DNA of 64,000 nt from CAADGV01 sp040290295 (lineage in GTDB: Bacteria > Bacteroidota > Ignavibacteria > UBA10030 > UBA6906), in NCBI GenBank assembly GCA_040290295.1, contig PSMW01000005.1:62001-126000 (forward strand), in the 5' to 3' direction. Under the pieces are notes generated by a model. The model was not told the origin of the DNA. It ran no database searches and saw only the letters and a list, made by a program, of their open reading frames with translations. Positions 61,400 to 64,000 of the stretch are shown here, one piece after another. Within the stretch, counting starts at the first letter, position 1, and every line of letters starts with the position of its first letter. The position numbers were made by a program, and so were the translations under genes.

Positions 61400-62163
61400 C
61401 GATGATCTTCGCGCTTCTGTATCGTGAGTATCGCATCCGCATTACGAGCTTGGTGTGGATGTTCTTCGATCTGTTCATGCCGCTGTTCTATCTATTGATG
61501 TTCGGCATCGGCTTGGACAAGGCATTTGCCGAAGGGATCGTCATTGAAGGGACTGCGATTCGCTATCAGACGTTTTTGCTTCCGGGCGTGCTCGCGATGG
61601 CTTCGTTCGGCATCGCCATCAATACGTCGTACGGTTTTTTTGTGGATCGCGATAACGGGATCTTCTACGAGTTCCTGACGTACCCCATGACGCGCGGACA
61701 GTTTCTTGTCGGGAAGATCGTGTTCAACTGTTTGCTTGCTCTCATCCAATCGTTCATAACGGTTGCCACGGGCGTGCTCGTCTTGGGTATCCCCCTTCAG
61801 TGGTCGTCGCTCGGATTGTTGGTCATCGCGACCGTGATCGGCACAGTGGGATGGTTTTTCTTTCTTTCGATTCTTGCACTGCGCATTCATCGCAGCGATC
61901 TGTTCAACACCGTTCTGAACGTCGCCTACTTCATGCTGATGTTTGCGAGCAGTATGTTTTATCCTTTGGACACCATGCCGGCGTGGCTGAGAACATTGTC
62001 GCACGGCAATCCGCTGACGTGGCATACCGATGTGCTGCGTTTCGCGACCATCGGCGTCGGCAATCCTGAACGCGTGTTGATCGAGTCGGTTGCCTTCGTG
62101 GTGTTTCTGCTGGTTTCGTTCGCCGGAGCCGTCGGGACGCTTCGCACGGCGGTCGTGAAGTAG
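61396..62163 (+). CDS. ABC-2-type transporter permease
   Basis: The 255-residue product has six predicted membrane helices, for example FFDLFMPLFYLLMFGIGLDK, LGIPLQWSSLGLLVIATVIG and FAGAVGTLRTAV. It contains FYEFLTYPMTRGQFLVGKIV and SSMFYPLDTMPAWLRTLSHG, which are typical of DrrB/NodJ-type ABC-2 permeases. It forms an export pore with the overlapping ATPase. The substrate is unknown. The start ATG overlaps the ATPase stop by four bases, indicating translational coupling. Confidence 0.92.
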   Translation: MTMIFALLYREYRIRITSLVWMFFDLFMPLFYLLMFGIGLDKAFAEGIVIEGTAIRYQTFLLPGVLAMASFGIAINTSYGFFVDRDNGIFYEFLTYPMTRGQFLVGKIVFNCLLALIQSFITVATGVLVLGIPLQWSSLGLLVIATVIGTVGWFFFLSILALRIHRSDLFNTVLNVAYFMLMFASSMFYPLDTMPAWLRTLSHGNPLTWHTDVLRFATIGVGNPERVLIESVAFVVFLLVSFAGAVGTLRTAVVK

Positions 62164-62235
62164 CATTGCTTCTCAGATGGCGACTTCCTAACTTTACGCA
62201 CAACCATCATCACATCCACACATCTCCTGTCGCTC

Positions 62236-63048
62236 ATGCAAGAATATCTCGATCTCGTTCAGCGTGTGCTCACAAAGGGCACGTACAAGAAAAACCGCAC
62301 GGGCATCGACACCATCTCGTCCTTTGCTGAGCACTATATGGTCGATCTCAGAAAAGGCTTTCCTCTTCTCACCACGAAAAGGGTGAATTTCAAAGCGATG
62401 CTTCACGAGGTGTTGTGGTATCTTTCGGGCGAGGACCACATTCGCAATCTACGCCAACACACAAAAATTTGGGATGCCTGGGCTGACGAGAACGGGAATC
62501 TCGACACGGCGTACGGTCGGTACTGGCGCCGTTTCCCCAGTGCTCACTTCAACCGCGAGACGGGCACATACGAAGTGGTGGAGATCGATCAGATCGGAAG
62601 AATTATCGAGTTGCTTAAGATCGATCCGAACTCACGGCGGATGGTGGTGACCGCATGGGAACCGGGCAACGCGTTGAGCAGTAAGCTTCCTCCCTGTCAC
62701 TACACGTTCGCGTTCAACGTTCAGGGGAGAAAGCTCAACTGCCATCTCACGCAGCGCTCGGGCGATATCGCCCTCGGTGTGCCGTTCAATCTCGCCGCGT
62801 ATGCTCTCCTCACACACATTCTCGCGCAGGAGTGCGGATTCGAGCTGGGCTTCTTCAGCCACACCATTGTGGATGCGCACATCTACGTGAATCATATCGA
62901 AGGATTGAAAGAACAACTCACCCGAAAGCCCCTACCGTTGCCTCGATTGGAAATTGCGCGCAAGCCGATCGACGAACTGCGCTTCGAGGACTTCACCCTC
63001 ATCGGCTACCAGTGCCATGAGCCTATCAAGTTCGAGGTAGCAGTGTGA
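62236..63048 (+). CDS. thyA: Thymidylate synthase
   Basis: The 270-residue product makes dTMP from dUMP with methylene-tetrahydrofolate. The N-terminal KNRTGIDTISSFAEHYMVDL carries the phosphate-binding Arg. The catalytic cysteine is in KLPPCHYTFAFNVQG, followed by CHLTQRSGDIALGVPFNLAA and the HTIVDAHIYVNHIEGLKEQL block. The GTG start of dihydrofolate reductase overlaps its stop (GTGA). The pair shares one folate cycle, in which the synthase's dihydrofolate product is reduced by the next enzyme. Confidence 0.98.
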   Translation: MQEYLDLVQRVLTKGTYKKNRTGIDTISSFAEHYMVDLRKGFPLLTTKRVNFKAMLHEVLWYLSGEDHIRNLRQHTKIWDAWADENGNLDTAYGRYWRRFPSAHFNRETGTYEVVEIDQIGRIIELLKIDPNSRRMVVTAWEPGNALSSKLPPCHYTFAFNVQGRKLNCHLTQRSGDIALGVPFNLAAYALLTHILAQECGFELGFFSHTIVDAHIYVNHIEGLKEQLTRKPLPLPRLEIARKPIDELRFEDFTLIGYQCHEPIKFEVAV

Positions 63049-63512
63049 TTCTCGCCGTCATCGCTGCTATCGGGAACAATCGCGTTATCGGCAACGCAGG
63101 CAAACTCCCCTGGCATATCAGCGAAGACTTGAAGCGCTTCAAGCGCCTGACAACGGGTCACGCCGTCGTCATGGGAAGACGGACGTTCGAATCGCTCGGC
63201 AAGCCGTTGTCCCATCGTCGTAACGTCGTCATTACGTCGCGCAGCATTCCGGGGGTCGAAACGTATCCATCCGTCGAGCGCGCGCTCGAAGCACTCGCTG
63301 CGGAGCAGCGTGTGTTCGTGATCGGTGGAGCGCAGGTGTACGAACAGGTAATCGATCGCGCCGACGAGTTCTACCTCACGTTCATTGACGGCGATTATGA
63401 GGGCGACACATTCTTCCCACCCTACCGCCATTTGCTTGCAACACAGTTTCGCCTTGTGCACGAGGAACGGCACGAAGGATACACATTCGCCGACTACGTC
63501 CGGATCGCTTGA
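63045..63512 (+). CDS. folA: Dihydrofolate reductase
   Basis: The 155-residue product reduces dihydrofolate to tetrahydrofolate with NADPH. The opening ILAVIAAIGNNRVIGNAGKL, the LPWHISEDLKRFKRLT segment with the catalytic acidic residue, GHAVVMGRRTFESLGKPL, and FVIGGAQVYEQVI (nucleotide-binding) are family motifs. A GTG start overlaps the thyA stop by four bases, so both proteins are made together. A hairpin with a T-rich tail follows its stop. Confidence 0.97.
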   Translation: MILAVIAAIGNNRVIGNAGKLPWHISEDLKRFKRLTTGHAVVMGRRTFESLGKPLSHRRNVVITSRSIPGVETYPSVERALEALAAEQRVFVIGGAQVYEQVIDRADEFYLTFIDGDYEGDTFFPPYRHLLATQFRLVHEERHEGYTFADYVRIA

Positions 63513-63514
63513 GG

Positions 63515-63540
63515 ACACGCGCGGCAACGCGTGTTGCCTT
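63515..63540 (+). terminator. Probable terminator after thyA-folA
   Basis: A seven-base stem (ACACGCG / CGCGTGT, 63515-63521 and 63528-63534) with a six-base loop starts two bases after the folA stop and is followed by a T-rich run (tgccttccttcttcg). It would end the thyA-folA transcript. Confidence 0.55.
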
Positions 63541-63598
63541 CCTTCTTCGATTTGAATACATTGATGCGGGCGAATTCTCTCTCGTTCTTTTTCCCTTC

Positions 63599-64000
63599 AT
63601 GCACGCACTGCAAATCAACAACATCTCATTCAGCTATCGACGCGGGGTACCGACACTGCGGAATGTTTCATTCATCGTGCAGAAGGACGAGTTCCTCACG
63701 CTGGTGGGTCCCAACGGTTCGGGAAAGACGACGTTGTTGCGTCTTCTCGATCGTATGCTCCTGCCCGATCAGGGGACAATTCTTCTCGACGACAAGCCTC
63801 TCGGAAGCATTCCGCGGCAGCTCTTGGCACGCCGCATCGCATTCATTCCTCAAGACGGCGGCGTGTTGTTCCCTTTCACCGTCCTTGAGGTCGTCCTCAT
63901 GGGGCGCTCTCCTCATACGCGAGGCAGGATGTTCGAGAGCGACAGCGACCGGCAGATTGCGTGGGAGATGTTGAGGATGACCCACATCGAACATCTCGCG
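63599..64000 (+). CDS. ABC transporter ATPase, FecE/FhuC/BtuD type (cut at window end)
   Basis: The open frame runs from ATG 63599 through the window edge (134 codons). It contains Walker A VGPNGSGKTTLLRLLDRMLL and the Q-loop FIPQDGGVLFPFTVLEVVLM, then GRSPHTRGRMF. These are typical of the ATPase subunit of iron-siderophore, haem or cobalamin importers. The LSGG signature and Walker B lie outside the window. The substrate needs the partner permease and binding-protein genes, which are also outside the window. Confidence 0.85.
   Translation, partial: MHALQINNISFSYRRGVPTLRNVSFIVQKDEFLTLVGPNGSGKTTLLRLLDRMLLPDQGTILLDDKPLGSIPRQLLARRIAFIPQDGGVLFPFTVLEVVLMGRSPHTRGRMFESDSDRQIAWEMLRMTHIEHLA

Noticed and set aside
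1..64000. tRNA, rRNA, CRISPR or insertion-sequence elements
   Set aside because: No T-loop consensus in the intergenic regions, no regular short repeats with spacers, and no transposase motifs were seen on reading.

Overview
This is a densely coded chromosomal window of moderate to high GC. It has no transposases, tRNAs, rRNAs or CRISPR arrays that I can see. Two secreted enzymes end in a C-terminal domain of the type IX secretion class (NFPNPFNP-like start, about 80 residues). There are also several small outer-membrane beta-barrel proteins and a candidate TTTG/TAnnTTTG promoter. Together these point to the FCB group: Bacteroidota in the wide sense, or the Ignavibacteria / Kapabacteria / Chlorobi lineages. 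I cannot resolve the phylum further from sequence alone. Two runs of exactly ten N mark scaffold gaps, so this is probably a metagenome or draft assembly.

Layout. 1-6476 (+): the tail of purine nucleoside phosphorylase, a DUF2905 membrane protein, a SIMPL-domain protein, isoleucyl-tRNA synthetase with an altered signature motif, a DksA-like regulator, lipoprotein signal peptidase and a RluD-type pseudouridine synthase. 6477-9754 (+): an accessory island with a tandem A-B-A-B duplication of a barrel-like exported protein and a small exported protein, closed by a perfect 16-bp hairpin. 9794-12420 (+): rlmN, adenylate kinase and a glycerophosphodiesterase. 12507-30544 (-): pdxH, a Lon-like AAA protease, the cell-shape cluster mreB-mreC-mreD-mrdA-rodA, purN-purH, a HU protein with its own promoter and terminator, a DinG-like helicase with an overlapping thioesterase, a fused 2-oxoglutarate dehydrogenase of the Kgd type and an RsbW-like kinase. 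30555-40556 (-): an orphan outer-membrane barrel, a beta-CASP nuclease, an anti-anti-sigma STAS protein (gap), a half-length GT9-like protein, ligA (gap), a RodZ-like protein and a frameshifted hybrid histidine kinase. 40912-50024 (+): mutS, a TPR protein, a LysE exporter, a DinB protein, an intact hybrid kinase and a C39-like cysteine peptidase. 50030-53627 (mixed): a CsgG-like protein, an unknown membrane-anchored protein, a DUF1684 lipoprotein and an RsbU-like PP2C phosphatase. 53695-60289 (-): four exported proteins, namely a PQQ-type sugar dehydrogenase, a GH5-type mannanase, a Tat-exported glycosylasparaginase and a protein built of repeated modules. 60452-64000 (+): an ABC exporter pair, thyA-folA and the start of a FecE/FhuC-type ABC ATPase.

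How the genes work together. The window is mostly housekeeping: translation, wall elongation, purine and dTMP synthesis, and DNA repair and ligation. The RsbW-, RsbV- and RsbU-like proteins could form one partner-switching circuit even though they are spread over 23 kb. The exported set at 53.7-60.3 kb looks like an extracellular carbohydrate/glycoprotein-degrading group. The least described items are the repeat-module protein (58445-60289) and the duplicated A-B pair (6647-9697). The most clear-cut sequence anomaly is the GXHH motif in IleRS.
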